In this document: positions 15,376 through 23,977 of the stretch, piece after piece
Position numbering within the stretch: position 1 is the first letter of the stretch
How the letters are laid out: every line of letters starts with the position of its first letter
Origin: Listeria innocua
Lineage (GTDB): Bacteria; Bacillota; Bacilli; Lactobacillales; Listeriaceae
DNA: 64,000 nucleotides
Direction: 5' to 3'
Assembly: GCF_028596125.1 (NCBI RefSeq)
Contig: NZ_CP117229.1
Coordinates: 124,001 to 188,000, forward strand
Position numbers and translations under genes: made by a program
Notes under the pieces: model-generated
The model's input: only the letters and a program-made list of their open reading frames with translations
Told to the model about the DNA's origin: nothing
Databases searched by the model: none

Positions 15376-17031
15376 TTACTTCTCCACCCGAATAAACTTA
15401 TAACTATAAGGCGAACCAAAAGCATGTTTCTGAACGCCCGTAATATCCGTACGTTGCAACACTGCTGTTTGATGTTGATAAAGTGGTAAAATCGCCGCGT
15501 CATCATCAAGCAGAACTTTCTCAGAAGCTACGAACGCATTCCAACGTTCTTCTGGTTTCGTCGCGAGCGTTGTGTCTGTTGATTTTACAAGTTTATCATA
15601 AGCGGGACTATTGTAGCTCATATGGTTATTAAAGTAATCGGATAAGAATAAACTGCTATATGTCCAAGGGTCCTTAAAATCAGGCATCCAAGCAGCCAGT
15701 GACAAGTCGTAATTACCGTCAGAAGTTAGCTGTGTCGCGCTCTTCGAAGGCATGTTTTTCACTTTAATCGTCACACCTGGTAAATTATCTTCAAACTGCG
15801 CTTTCAAATATGCGAAAATGGTTTTCGTTGTTTCTTGATCATCGCCGAGCAGTTCGATTGTTACTTTATCAGTTCCAAGTTCTTTTTGTGCTTGTTTCCA
15901 ATATTTTAAAGCTTCTTCTTTGTTATAAACTAAATGGTCGCCGCTATCTGTGCGGAAATCAGCGCCCGTTGTTGGATTTTGAACGAAATCTTTTGGAAGA
16001 AGTCCGTTCGCTGGGAATGAGCCGTCACCGAGAATGCGGTCCGTTAGTTGTTTCTTATCAACAGCTAAATTAAGCGCGTGACGTAAGGAATTGTTCGCAA
16101 GCGGAGTCGCTTTACCGTCACGTTTTTGGTTCATGCGCAAGTAACTTATCAGCGCATCTTTTTCCGTTTGAAAATCTTTCTTGTCTTTGTATTGTTTGGC
16201 GAAATCGCCTGAAAGTGGCACGCGGTCAGCCTCGTTTGTATTATAAAGGTTCACACCAGCGTTAATATCTTTCGCGACTTGCACATTGATTTCGTTTACT
16301 TTGACATTATCTTTGTCCCAATATTGGTCGTTTTTCGCGTAAGTCCATTTATTCGTAATGTTGCCGCCCCAATCCTTCATGACAAAAGGACCGTTGTACA
16401 AAGTGTGCGCACTATCTGTTCCGTATTTGTCGCCTTGTTTTTTCACATAGCTTTCTTTTTGTGGGAAAAATGTTTCAAAAGAAAGAAGTGAAATGAAGTA
16501 TGGAACTGGTTTTTTAAGTGTGATTTCAAGTGTTGTTGGGTCAGTTGCAACGACACCAAGGTCAGTTACAGGTAATTTGCCTTCATTGATTTCAGTGGCG
16601 TTTTTAATCGAATCTTTGAAAAGCGCGGAATATCCTGGTGCGGTTTTTGGATCAACGGCACGGCGCCACGCATAGACGAAATCATCGGCGGTTACTTGTG
16701 AACCATCGGACCATTTCGCGTTTTTCTTTAATTTAATGGTATATTTCGTTTGGTCAGCGCTGATTTCTGGCATTCCATCAGCAACCCCAGGAACAAAGTT
16801 ATCTTTTTGATCAAGTGTGTATAATCCCTCGAAGACTTGGTTTTGTGCGGTGAAGCTAGCAAAGTCTTCTTCAGCTGTCGTATTTAAAGTCAGTAATTCA
16901 CTGGTTTCAAGAAATTTAATTTTGTCCGGGGAAGTTTTTGTCGCAGATTTATCATTGTCATTTCCGCAAGCTGTAAGTAAAAGTACTGTCAAAATGGCAA
17001 AAATAGGCAATGTTTTCTTTAAAAAATGCAT
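15376..17031 (-). CDS. OppA-like oligopeptide-binding lipoprotein
   Basis: This encodes 551 residues from ATG 17031, six bases after AAGGGGAG; an in-frame upstream start has no Shine-Dalgarno. The signal peptide with lipobox is LLLTACGND. It is a family-5 solute-binding protein: YTIKLKKNAKWSDGSQVTADDFVYAWRRAVDP is the OppA/MppA signature, followed by YNGPFVMKDW and LRHALNLAVDKKQLTDRI. It is probably exported, lipid-anchored, and binds oligopeptides. No permease or ATPase genes accompany it, so it should feed a distant Opp-type transporter. It is clearly paralogous to the lipoprotein encoded at 26837-28486. Confidence 0.9.
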   Translation of the reverse strand: MHFLKKTLPIFAILTVLLLTACGNDNDKSATKTSPDKIKFLETSELLTLNTTAEEDFASFTAQNQVFEGLYTLDQKDNFVPGVADGMPEISADQTKYTIKLKKNAKWSDGSQVTADDFVYAWRRAVDPKTAPGYSALFKDSIKNATEINEGKLPVTDLGVVATDPTTLEITLKKPVPYFISLLSFETFFPQKESYVKKQGDKYGTDSAHTLYNGPFVMKDWGGNITNKWTYAKNDQYWDKDNVKVNEINVQVAKDINAGVNLYNTNEADRVPLSGDFAKQYKDKKDFQTEKDALISYLRMNQKRDGKATPLANNSLRHALNLAVDKKQLTDRILGDGSFPANGLLPKDFVQNPTTGADFRTDSGDHLVYNKEEALKYWKQAQKELGTDKVTIELLGDDQETTKTIFAYLKAQFEDNLPGVTIKVKNMPSKSATQLTSDGNYDLSLAAWMPDFKDPWTYSSLFLSDYFNNHMSYNSPAYDKLVKSTDTTLATKPEERWNAFVASEKVLLDDDAAILPLYQHQTAVLQRTDITGVQKHAFGSPYSYKFIRVEK

Positions 17032-17065
17032 GGTTTTCTCCCCTTCTATCTGTGTATTTATCGTT

Positions 17066-17094
17066 ATTATAAGTATTCCGATAAGATAAGTCAA
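17066..17094 (-). promoter_or_regulatory. SigA promoter of the peptide-binding lipoprotein gene
   Basis: Minus-strand TTGACT (17089-17094) and TATAAT (17066-17071) have a 17-base spacer, a near-consensus promoter about 35 bases from the ATG. Confidence 0.75.
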
Positions 17095-17119
17095 GTTAAT
17101 GGTTTCTTGAAAAAACTGC

Positions 17120-17148
17120 TTGACGCAAAAAAAATCCCATGATAAGAT
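17120..17148 (+). promoter_or_regulatory. candidate promoter upstream of the zinc operon
   Basis: TTGACG (17120-17125) and TAAGAT (17143-17148) have 17-base spacing. A second, weaker possibility is TTTACA-N17-TTAAAT ending at the Zur box. Which one is used cannot be settled from sequence. Confidence 0.5.
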
Positions 17149-17223
17149 ATTTTGTGCAAATAAGAATGATTACGTTTTACGATGCGTAATCAAAATTTAC
17201 ATAGTATGGCTTTAAGGTTTAAA

Positions 17224-17238
17224 TCGTAATCATTACGA
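17224..17238 (+). promoter_or_regulatory. Zur box
   Basis: TCGTAATCATTACGA is a perfect 7-1-7 palindrome identical in form to the Bacillus Zur operator. It is placed 16 bases before the ATG of the zinc-binding lipoprotein. Zinc-loaded Zur should repress the operon. A related inverted pair, GATTACG (17168-17174) / CGTAATC (17185-17191), lies upstream. Confidence 0.88.
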
Positions 17239-17253
17239 AAAAGGAGAGGTAAT

Positions 17254-18192
17254 ATGAAGAAATGGTCGTTTTTAGTTGTAACAGTCTTGGCGTTCGTTTT
17301 AGTTTTGGCAGGATGTGGCGCGAGTGCTGATAAAGCAAGTGGTGATAAGCTCAAGGTAGTGACAACATTTTATCCAATGTATGATTTTACCAAAAATGTA
17401 GCGGGAGATAATGCTTCGATTGATATGTTAATTGATGCCGGAACTGAACCGCATGATTACGAGCCGAGTGCCAAAGATATTGCCAAAATTGAGGCAGCTG
17501 ATGTTTTTATTTATAACAGTGAAGACATGGAAACGTGGGTACCAAGCGTACTTAAAAGCCTAGATTCGAAAAAATTAACGATAATTGATGCTAGTAAAGG
17601 AATTAAACTATTAGAAGGTAGCGAAGAAGAAGAGCACGACCATGACCACGGCGAAGAAGGTCATCATCATGAACATGATCCGCACGTATGGTTAAGCCCT
17701 GTCCTTGCTGAAAAAGAAGTGAAAAACATCCAGAGCGGTTTAAGCAAAGCGGATAAAGCGAATGCAGATACATATAAAAAGAATGCAGAAAAATATACGG
17801 ACAAATTAAAAACACTCGACAATAAATTTAAAACAGCTTTTGAAGGAGCGAAACAACGCGATTTCGTAACGCAACATGCTGCATTCCAATATTTAGCAAA
17901 CGAATATGATTTGCATCAAGTAGCAATCGCGGGTCTTTCACCTGACCAAGAACCTAGCCCAGCGCGTTTAGCAGAATTACAAAAATATGTAAAAGAAAAC
18001 AATATCAGCACAATTTATTTTGAAGAAGTAGCATCGCCAAAAGTAGCAGAAGCGCTTGCTAACGAAACAGGTGCAAAATTAGAAGTACTAAGCCCAATCG
18101 AAGGTATTACCGATAAAGAACAGAAAAAAGGCATGGATTACATCGCTTATATGGAACAAAACTTACAAGCCTTGCAAAAAACAATTAAATAA
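17254..18192 (+). CDS. zinA: zinc ABC transporter substrate-binding lipoprotein
   Basis: This is a 312-residue lipoprotein, lipobox LAGC in LVLAGCGAS. It belongs to the cluster-9 metal-binding family (ZnuA/AdcA type): TTFYPMYDFTKNVAG, AGTEPHDYEPSAKD (first His ligand), a His/Asp/Glu-rich loop at about residues 126-147 (EEEEHDHDHGEEGHHHEHD), DPHVWLSPV, TQHAAFQYLA and a C-terminal EEVASPKVAEAL. The His-rich loop and the perfect Zur box upstream indicate zinc rather than manganese. It delivers Zn(II) to the permease and ATPase encoded next. RBS AAAGGAGAGG. Symbol from recalled Listeria ZinABC nomenclature. Confidence 0.92.
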   Translation: MKKWSFLVVTVLAFVLVLAGCGASADKASGDKLKVVTTFYPMYDFTKNVAGDNASIDMLIDAGTEPHDYEPSAKDIAKIEAADVFIYNSEDMETWVPSVLKSLDSKKLTIIDASKGIKLLEGSEEEEHDHDHGEEGHHHEHDPHVWLSPVLAEKEVKNIQSGLSKADKANADTYKKNAEKYTDKLKTLDNKFKTAFEGAKQRDFVTQHAAFQYLANEYDLHQVAIAGLSPDQEPSPARLAELQKYVKENNISTIYFEEVASPKVAEALANETGAKLEVLSPIEGITDKEQKKGMDYIAYMEQNLQALQKTIK

Positions 18193-18205
18193 GGAAGCGA
18201 TAAAA

Positions 18206-18910
18206 ATGAAATATATTGATATAGCCAATATTGGTTTTAAATACGAATCTGAGCCAGTACTTGAAAATATTTCATTTCAAGTCAGCGCAGGAGAATTTAT
18301 CATACTAACAGGAGAAAACGGAGCAGCTAAATCAACACTGCTCCGTATTATTTTGGGGATTTTACAACCTGATAAAGGTTCTGTCACTTTCTCCAAGAAG
18401 AATACAGACGGCGGACGACTTTTAGTAGGTTATGTACCACAACAAATAGCTTCCTTTAACGCTGGATTTCCTAGTACGGTCCTCGAATTAGTAAGGTCAG
18501 GTCGCTTTCCAAATGGTAAGTGGTTCAAACGGCTGACGGAAAAAGATCATGCCCATGTCGAAAAAGCATTAAAATCTGTTGAAATGTGGGATTATCGTCA
18601 TAAACGTATCGGTGAGCTATCTGGAGGTCAAAAACAGCGGATTTGTTTGGCGCGAATGTTTGCAACTGATCCTGATATATTGATTTTAGATGAACCGCAA
18701 ACCGCAATGGATAAACAAAGTAAAATTCGTTTTTATGATTTATTAAAACATGAAGCACAAGTGCACGGTAAGGCGATTTTGATGGTAACGCATGATAGTG
18801 AAGAGATGGAAGATTATGTTGATAAGCATATTCGCCTCGTTAGAAAGGAGGATGTGTCATGGAAATGTTTCTCTATGGATTTATGCAAAGAGCCTTCCAA
18901 GCTTCAATGA
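18206..18910 (+). CDS. zinc ABC transporter ATP-binding protein
   Basis: This is a 234-residue ABC ATPase of the ZnuC/AdcC type. The Walker A motif is GENGAAKST, in which Ala replaces the usual Gly before Lys. As I recall, streptococcal AdcC has the same substitution, so this is a subfamily trait and not damage. Other motifs are a Q-loop region (GYVPQQIASFNAGFPST), signature LSGGQKQR, Walker B DILILDEP and switch His MVTHDS. The gene starts 13 bases after the binding-protein stop (RBS AAGGAAG) and overlaps the permease gene by 52 bases. It energises zinc import. Confidence 0.92.
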   Translation: MKYIDIANIGFKYESEPVLENISFQVSAGEFIILTGENGAAKSTLLRIILGILQPDKGSVTFSKKNTDGGRLLVGYVPQQIASFNAGFPSTVLELVRSGRFPNGKWFKRLTEKDHAHVEKALKSVEMWDYRHKRIGELSGGQKQRICLARMFATDPDILILDEPQTAMDKQSKIRFYDLLKHEAQVHGKAILMVTHDSEEMEDYVDKHIRLVRKEDVSWKCFSMDLCKEPSKLQ

Positions 18911-19665
18911 TTATTGCTATTATTGCTCCTCTTTTAGGGGTTTTCTTAATTATACGAAGACAGTCACTTATGGCGGATACGCTTTCGCATGTGTCGCTTG
19001 CGGGAGTTGCTTTTGGGCTGGTTTTAAATGTGAATCCAAGTGTGACAACGCTTATTGTTGTAGTAATCGCAGCACTTGGGATAGAGTATTTACGCGGGGT
19101 TTATGCAACTTACTCGGAGTTGTCGATTGCAATCCTTATGGCCGGGGGACTTGCGGTGGCATTAGTATTGATGAGTTTGGATCAGGGCGGAATTACAACA
19201 AGTGTACAGCAATATTTATTTGGTTCCATCGTGACCATCAGCAAAGCTCAAGTACAGCTTTTAGTCATTCTAGGGATTGCTATTGTTGTATTGTTTCTGG
19301 TGTTTAAACGGTTTATGTTTGTACTTACTTTTAGTGAAGATGTTGCGGTTGCAGAAGGTGTTCCTGTACGCTTGATTTCTCTTTTGTTTAGCGTTGTTAC
19401 GGGTATTGCAATTGCGGTTATTATGCCAATAGCTGGGGCGCTACTCGTATCTGCACTTATCATTCTTCCAGCAGCTATTGGTATGCGGATTTCAAAAGGG
19501 TTTCTCATGTGTGTAGTTAGCGCAATATTAATTGGTTTAATAGGAATGTTTTCGGGGCTAGTATCTTCTTATCAATTAGGAACCCCACCAGGTGCTACCA
19601 TTACGCTGATGTTTATCATTCTTTTCATAATAGCAACCGTTGTATTAAAAATAGCGCGAAAGTAA
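18859..19665 (+). CDS. zinc ABC transporter permease (ABC-3 family)
   Basis: This is a 268-residue membrane protein with about eight transmembrane helices. It has family features IRRQSLMADTLSHVSLAGVAFG near the N-terminus (the ATPase-contact loop) and GALLVSALIILPAAIGMRISKGF toward the C-terminus. ATG 18859 lies inside the upstream ATPase gene and is served by AGAAAGGAGG, so translation is coupled. It forms the channel of the Zur-controlled zinc importer. Only three bases separate its stop from the stop of the convergent Crp/Fnr gene, and no terminator is visible there. Confidence 0.92.
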   Translation: MEMFLYGFMQRAFQASMIIAIIAPLLGVFLIIRRQSLMADTLSHVSLAGVAFGLVLNVNPSVTTLIVVVIAALGIEYLRGVYATYSELSIAILMAGGLAVALVLMSLDQGGITTSVQQYLFGSIVTISKAQVQLLVILGIAIVVLFLVFKRFMFVLTFSEDVAVAEGVPVRLISLLFSVVTGIAIAVIMPIAGALLVSALIILPAAIGMRISKGFLMCVVSAILIGLIGMFSGLVSSYQLGTPPGATITLMFIILFIIATVVLKIARK

Positions 19666-19668
19666 TTT

Positions 19669-20349
19669 CTATATATATGTTTCTCCATTTTGAAGCATTA
19701 GGTTTAGCTCTTTATTATGAATTATCCAGGAATTATCCTGTTTTTCGATTTGATTAGTCGTTTTCAAATATTGTAAATCTTTATAAAAACAGCTTTTTGA
19801 AAGGTTGCTATACGAAAGTAAATGACTTGTTTTAATTGCGGGAGGTAAGATAACTGTATCATCCTCAGTAGGAATACCATGAAGTAGAGCAAGATTGGAA
19901 AAAGTAAGCATAAGTTTTTCAGAAGCCGGACTACTCGCCATTAAACTTTTAAAGTAAATATGGGTAGTCTGGTTTTTCATGATGAAAAATTGAAAACCGA
20001 AATTCTCGGGGAACATAGATAGAAAGTATTCTATATCAAGTTTTGAGTATCTATATAAGAAACATTTCGAGAGTGTTTTATATCGAAAACGATTAATGCT
20101 ATGGTCTAGTAACGTAAAATAATTTAAAAAAGCTCCTTCACCTTGAATGGAATAAATTTTGGGTTGTTCTTTCCCATCGTTTAAAAATAAAGCCACATAA
20201 CCATCAATAATAAGGTAAACATAGTTGTCTAAATCTGCGCTGTTGTTTAGTAAAATGGCGTTTTTTGGAACTTCTATTTTTTCAAAGGGTATTCTTCCGT
20301 CATGAGATAGGTGAATGAATTCGTGGTAATTATACAATGACTTAGGCAT
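19669..20349 (-). CDS. Crp/Fnr-family transcriptional regulator
   Basis: This is a 226-residue protein with the Crp/Fnr layout. Residues about 15-120 form a cyclic-nucleotide-binding-like beta-roll (NYVYLIIDGYVALFL, GAFLNYFTLL). A long dimerisation helix follows near 115-140. The C-terminal winged helix is TSHLLSYSNLSKSCFYKDLQYLKTTNQI. Cys residues are few and not arranged for an Fe-S cluster, and the cAMP-contact residues are not evident. It therefore resembles PrfA-group Listeria regulators with unknown ligands. The start ATG follows TTGGAG nine bases upstream. Targets are unknown; the tail-to-tail zinc operon and the divergent helicase gene are neighbours. Confidence 0.82.
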   Translation of the reverse strand: MPKSLYNYHEFIHLSHDGRIPFEKIEVPKNAILLNNSADLDNYVYLIIDGYVALFLNDGKEQPKIYSIQGEGAFLNYFTLLDHSINRFRYKTLSKCFLYRYSKLDIEYFLSMFPENFGFQFFIMKNQTTHIYFKSLMASSPASEKLMLTFSNLALLHGIPTEDDTVILPPAIKTSHLLSYSNLSKSCFYKDLQYLKTTNQIEKQDNSWIIHNKELNLMLQNGETYI

Positions 20350-20563
20350 AATGATTACTCCAATCTTTTTTTATGTCTTTACTTTTGTATAAATAATTGT
20401 ATCAGAAACAAAAAACTCGATTGTATGGAGTAAAGTAGTATTTCACGAATAAATGTTTCTAAAATGTGAATTATTTAAATCATATAATGCTGATAAGCAC
20501 AAAAAAATGTTATTTAATTGATAGTGTTGACTATTTTTGGACTTTTGGGAGAAAAAATTAAAA

Positions 20564-20593
20564 TTGATGCGAACGTAGGTTCTGTGTTATAAT
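20564..20593 (+). promoter_or_regulatory. SigA promoter of the helicase gene
   Basis: TTGATG (20564-20569) and TATAAT (20588-20593) are spaced 18 bases, 29 bases before the ATG. Confidence 0.6.
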
Positions 20594-20621
20594 TCTACTG
20601 GAAAATAGAGGAGGATTATTG

Positions 20622-22961
20622 ATGAAAAACGTACAGATCTCAGTGAGGCGCTTAGTAGAATTTGTCTTAAAAAGCGGCAGTATTGATAGCCGAATGACTA
20701 GTTCAGATCGCGCTTTGGAAGGGACGAAAATTCATCAATTACTCCAAAAAGAAGCAGGAGAAGGATACGAAGCCGAGGTATCATTAAAGCTTGTACGAGT
20801 AATAGATGACATTTCTTTTACACTTGAAGGCCGAGCGGATGGCGTCATAAACGGAGAAATGATAGATGAGATTAAAACTACCGAGGTAGAAATGGATGAA
20901 ATTACTGAAGACTTTCGCCCGCTGCACTGGGCCCAGCTCATTTGTTATGGATTCATGTTAGCGGAGAAGTCTGATTTAGCAGAAGTCACGCTTCAATTAA
21001 CGTACTATCAAGTAGCCGATAAAGAAGTGAAACAATTCACTCGAGTCATGAGTCGTAAGGAAATGAGTACTTTTGTGGACGATTTGCTTTCAAAATATGC
21101 TATTTGGGCAAAAATGTCTGCAGCTTGGGAAATGAAGCGAAATAAATCTATTCAAGAATTAACTTTCCCATATGACAGCTATAGACGTGGTCAAAGAGAG
21201 CTAGCAATTGCCGTTTATCGGACAGCGATGGATGATGAAAAGCTATTTTGTGAAGCGCCTACTGGCATTGGAAAAACAATGTCGACGCTATTTCCCAGTG
21301 TAAAAGCAATGGGCGAGGGGAAGGCAGACAAGCTTTTTTATTTTACAGCAAAAACAATTACGAGACAGGTTGCCGAAGATGCTTTAGATGAAATGCGCCG
21401 CAAAGGACTAGCGGCAAGAAGTGTTACAATCACAGCAAAAGATAAAATATGCTTTTTAGATGAACGAAAATGTGACCCGGAGCACTGCCAATTTGCGCGT
21501 GGCTATTACGATCGCTTGAATGAAGCGTTGTTCGATATGCTGCAAACAGAAGAAACTATAACTCGGTCGGTCGTCGAAGCATTTGCCCGGAAATATACTT
21601 TATGTCCGTTTGAGTTATCGCTTGATGTGGCGCTTTTTTGTGATGTAATTGTGTGTGATTATAACTATTTATTTGACCCAGTCGTTTATTTGAAACGTTT
21701 TTTTGCGGATGGACCTGGCAGATATACTTTTTTAGTGGATGAAGTGCATAATTTGGTGGACAGAGCTCGTTCGATGTTCTCGGCGACATTAAGTAAATCA
21801 ATCATCATGCAAGTAAAACGTGAATTAGACAAAAAAACCGATAAAAAACTACTAAATTCAGTAACGGCAATGAATAAAATAATGATTGCCCTAAATAAGC
21901 AACTAGCCGAAGAAAATAAAACGATCTATGTTAAAAAAGAAGCCTTGTCCGATTGGAATGAAGCTGTTTTAAAATTTAGTTATGTAGCAAAAGACTGGTT
22001 GCCAAAAAATACAGAGGCAAAAGCTCAAGCAGATGTACTGGAGCTTTATTTTGAAAGTTTAAGGTATTTAAAGATTGCTGAGTTATACGATAAGCGCTAT
22101 GTCACTCAAATTACGCGGAATCGGTCCGATGTGCTGATAAAACAACTATGCTTAGATCCGGCGTTTTTACTATCAGAGAAATTGAAATTAGGTGCTAGTT
22201 CAGTACTTTTTTCGGCGACGCTTAGACCGATTGATTACTACACGAATTTACTTGGTGGAAATAATGATACAAGTCGTCTTACTTTTGCGTCTCCGTTTAA
22301 ACAGAATAATATGCATTTAATGGTAGCGGATTATATTAGTACAAAGTATCAAAGGCGTGAAAATAGCTTGGAATCAGTGATTGATGCGCTTTATGCGATG
22401 CTTTCCGGGAAAAAAGGCAATTATTTGTTTTTCTTTCCATCATTCCAATATTTAGAAACGGCATTTGAATTGTTTAGCGAAAAATATCCCGAAGTGCGAG
22501 CGCAAAAACAACAATCTTTTATGAACGAAGCAGAGCGCGAGGAATTTCTAGCAGCTTTTGAAACGGGGCGTGAAGAAACGTTCGTCGGTTTTTGTGTCTT
22601 AGGAGGCGTTTTTTCTGAAGGCGTTGATCTTCGAGGGGAACGCTTAATTGGAACGGCAATCGTAGGCGTGGGACTTGCGCAAATGAACGTTGAATCTGAT
22701 TTAATTAAAGATTATTATAATGAAACAATCGGGCGCGGATTTGATTATGCGTATCAGATTCCCGGTATGAACAAAGTCCTTCAAGCGGTAGGACGTGTTA
22801 TTCGCGGCGAAAAAGATCAAGGCGTTGTCTTACTGATAGAAGAACGTTTTGCAACAGAACGGTATAAAGCTTTGTTTCCGGCTCATTGGAACCATGCCAG
22901 GACAGTGAAAAATACGCTGCAAATCGAGCGAGAAGTAAACGAATTTTGGCGGAACAACTGA
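20622..22961 (+). CDS. RecB-like nuclease / DinG-XPD-type Fe-S helicase fusion
   Basis: This encodes 779 residues from ATG 20622 with AGAGGAGG seven bases upstream. Residues about 25-150 resemble a PD-(D/E)XK nuclease: GTKIHQLLQ, LEGRADGVING (Asp), MIDEIKTTE (E-x-K) and HWAQLICYGFML (Q-x3-Y). A superfamily-2 Rad3/XPD helicase follows. Its features are Q-region DSYRRGQRELA, Walker A APTGIGKT near residue 215, four Cys in an Fe-S cluster domain (CFLDERKCDPEHC and later LCPF), VCDYNYLFDP, DEVHN box, GVFSEGVDLRGERL and motif VI QAVGRVIRG. It probably resects or unwinds DNA in repair. The exact substrate is unknown. Confidence 0.85.
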   Translation: MKNVQISVRRLVEFVLKSGSIDSRMTSSDRALEGTKIHQLLQKEAGEGYEAEVSLKLVRVIDDISFTLEGRADGVINGEMIDEIKTTEVEMDEITEDFRPLHWAQLICYGFMLAEKSDLAEVTLQLTYYQVADKEVKQFTRVMSRKEMSTFVDDLLSKYAIWAKMSAAWEMKRNKSIQELTFPYDSYRRGQRELAIAVYRTAMDDEKLFCEAPTGIGKTMSTLFPSVKAMGEGKADKLFYFTAKTITRQVAEDALDEMRRKGLAARSVTITAKDKICFLDERKCDPEHCQFARGYYDRLNEALFDMLQTEETITRSVVEAFARKYTLCPFELSLDVALFCDVIVCDYNYLFDPVVYLKRFFADGPGRYTFLVDEVHNLVDRARSMFSATLSKSIIMQVKRELDKKTDKKLLNSVTAMNKIMIALNKQLAEENKTIYVKKEALSDWNEAVLKFSYVAKDWLPKNTEAKAQADVLELYFESLRYLKIAELYDKRYVTQITRNRSDVLIKQLCLDPAFLLSEKLKLGASSVLFSATLRPIDYYTNLLGGNNDTSRLTFASPFKQNNMHLMVADYISTKYQRRENSLESVIDALYAMLSGKKGNYLFFFPSFQYLETAFELFSEKYPEVRAQKQQSFMNEAEREEFLAAFETGREETFVGFCVLGGVFSEGVDLRGERLIGTAIVGVGLAQMNVESDLIKDYYNETIGRGFDYAYQIPGMNKVLQAVGRVIRGEKDQGVVLLIEERFATERYKALFPAHWNHARTVKNTLQIEREVNEFWRNN

Positions 22962-23005
22962 TTTTCTAGTAGAATGGATGTAATGAGTCGATTTAGGAGG
23001 AAATT

Positions 23006-23818
23006 ATGTATAAAATTATTGCGATAGACATTGACGGGACGCTTTTAAACGATGCGCACGAAATTACCCCAGCTGTACGCGAGGCGATTAAAGCTGCAAA
23101 ACAAAAAGGGGTCAAAGTAGTGCTTTGTACAGGGCGCCCACTTGCTGGAATTAAAAAAAGCTTGATAGAACTAGATCTTTTAGACATTGGTGATTATGCG
23201 ATTACCTTTAATGGAGCAGTTATCCTAGAAACAGCGACGGAAGAACCATTAGCAGATATTACTTTAAATAAATCAGAATTAGAGGAAATTTATGCATTTT
23301 GTCATGCGCAAGATGTTAATGTAACGTATTTTGACGGAAAAAACATGTATGTACCAAGTCGAAAAATCACCGAAATTACATGCCAGGATGCTTTGTTGCT
23401 TCAAACGCCACTCTATCATTTGCCTGTAGAAGAAGCACCTGAGTCAATTCATGTCTCCAAAGTGATGTTATTAGATACGCCAGAAAAAATCACGGATGTT
23501 ATTAAAAACTTACCAGAGACAATTAAAGAGAACTTTTATGTAGTTCGAAGTGTTCCTTACAACCTAGAATTCTTGCAAAAAGGCGTCAATAAAGGTTCTG
23601 CACTGGAACTTCTCGTGAACAAACTTGGCATTTCTCAAGGGGAAGTAATGAGTATTGGCGATCAAGAAAACGATATTACGATGATAGAATATGCGGGAAT
23701 GGGTGTAGCAATGGGAAATGCAACAGAGCATATTAAAGAAATCGCCAATTATACCACAACAACAAATAATGAAGACGGGGTAGCAAACGCAATTCAAATG
23801 CTCGTTCTCGACCGTTAA
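23006..23818 (+). CDS. Cof-type HAD-superfamily phosphatase
   Basis: This is a 270-residue cytosolic protein. HAD motif I is DIDGTLLND (nucleophile Asp8, acid/base Asp10), motif II is LCTGRP, motif III Lys falls in QKGVNKGSAL, and motif IV is SIGDQENDITMIEYAG. A type IIB cap lies between motifs II and III. GVAMGNATEHIKEIANYTT is typical of the Cof/YidA subgroup of sugar-phosphate or flavin-related phosphatases. ATG 23006 follows TTTAGGAGG. It starts 44 bases after the helicase gene and may be co-transcribed. The substrate cannot be read from sequence. Confidence 0.9.
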   Translation: MYKIIAIDIDGTLLNDAHEITPAVREAIKAAKQKGVKVVLCTGRPLAGIKKSLIELDLLDIGDYAITFNGAVILETATEEPLADITLNKSELEEIYAFCHAQDVNVTYFDGKNMYVPSRKITEITCQDALLLQTPLYHLPVEEAPESIHVSKVMLLDTPEKITDVIKNLPETIKENFYVVRSVPYNLEFLQKGVNKGSALELLVNKLGISQGEVMSIGDQENDITMIEYAGMGVAMGNATEHIKEIANYTTTTNNEDGVANAIQMLVLDR

Positions 23819-23850
23819 AAGAAAAACATTCCATGTGAGTTTTTCTTTAG
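23819..23850 (+). terminator. probable intrinsic terminator
   Basis: AAAGAAAAAC (23819-23828) pairs with GTTTTTCTTT (23839-23848). It overlaps the first of three imperfect repeats, so a second role is possible. Confidence 0.55.
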
Positions 23851-23977
23851 AGGTATAAATATTGACAGCGCTTTATTTAATGAGCGAAAATAGAAGATAC
23901 AAAACTAACACAATGTGGAAGTTTTTTTGGTAAGGTTGGCAGAAAATCATTTATTCATGGAAGTTTTTCTCTCGAGG
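23833..23977 (+). repeat. three imperfect ~21-23 bp direct repeats
   Basis: Copies at 23833-23853, 23913-23935 and 23957-23977 share the pattern ATG(t)GgAAGTTTTTctttnGAGG. They lie in the leader of the murein-peptide gene cluster and overlap the hairpins described there. They could be operator half-sites or parts of an RNA structure. Confidence 0.45.

Noticed and set aside
15256-15489. An open frame after the immunity-gene remnant
   Set aside because: It runs through the terminator hairpin and into the antisense of the lipoprotein gene, and has no Shine-Dalgarno. It may include more relic sequence but is not a credible gene.
18320-18346. Walker A of the zinc ATPase read as damaged (Ala for Gly)
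   Set aside because: The GENGAAKST form is, as I recall, normal for AdcC-type zinc ATPases, and every other motif is intact.
18792-19307. A Cys/Ser-rich open frame overlapping ATPase and permease genes
   Set aside because: It is an out-of-frame shadow of two well-supported genes.
20350-20621. Possible PrfA box near the Crp/Fnr gene
   Set aside because: No TTAACA-N2-TGTTAA palindrome is present.
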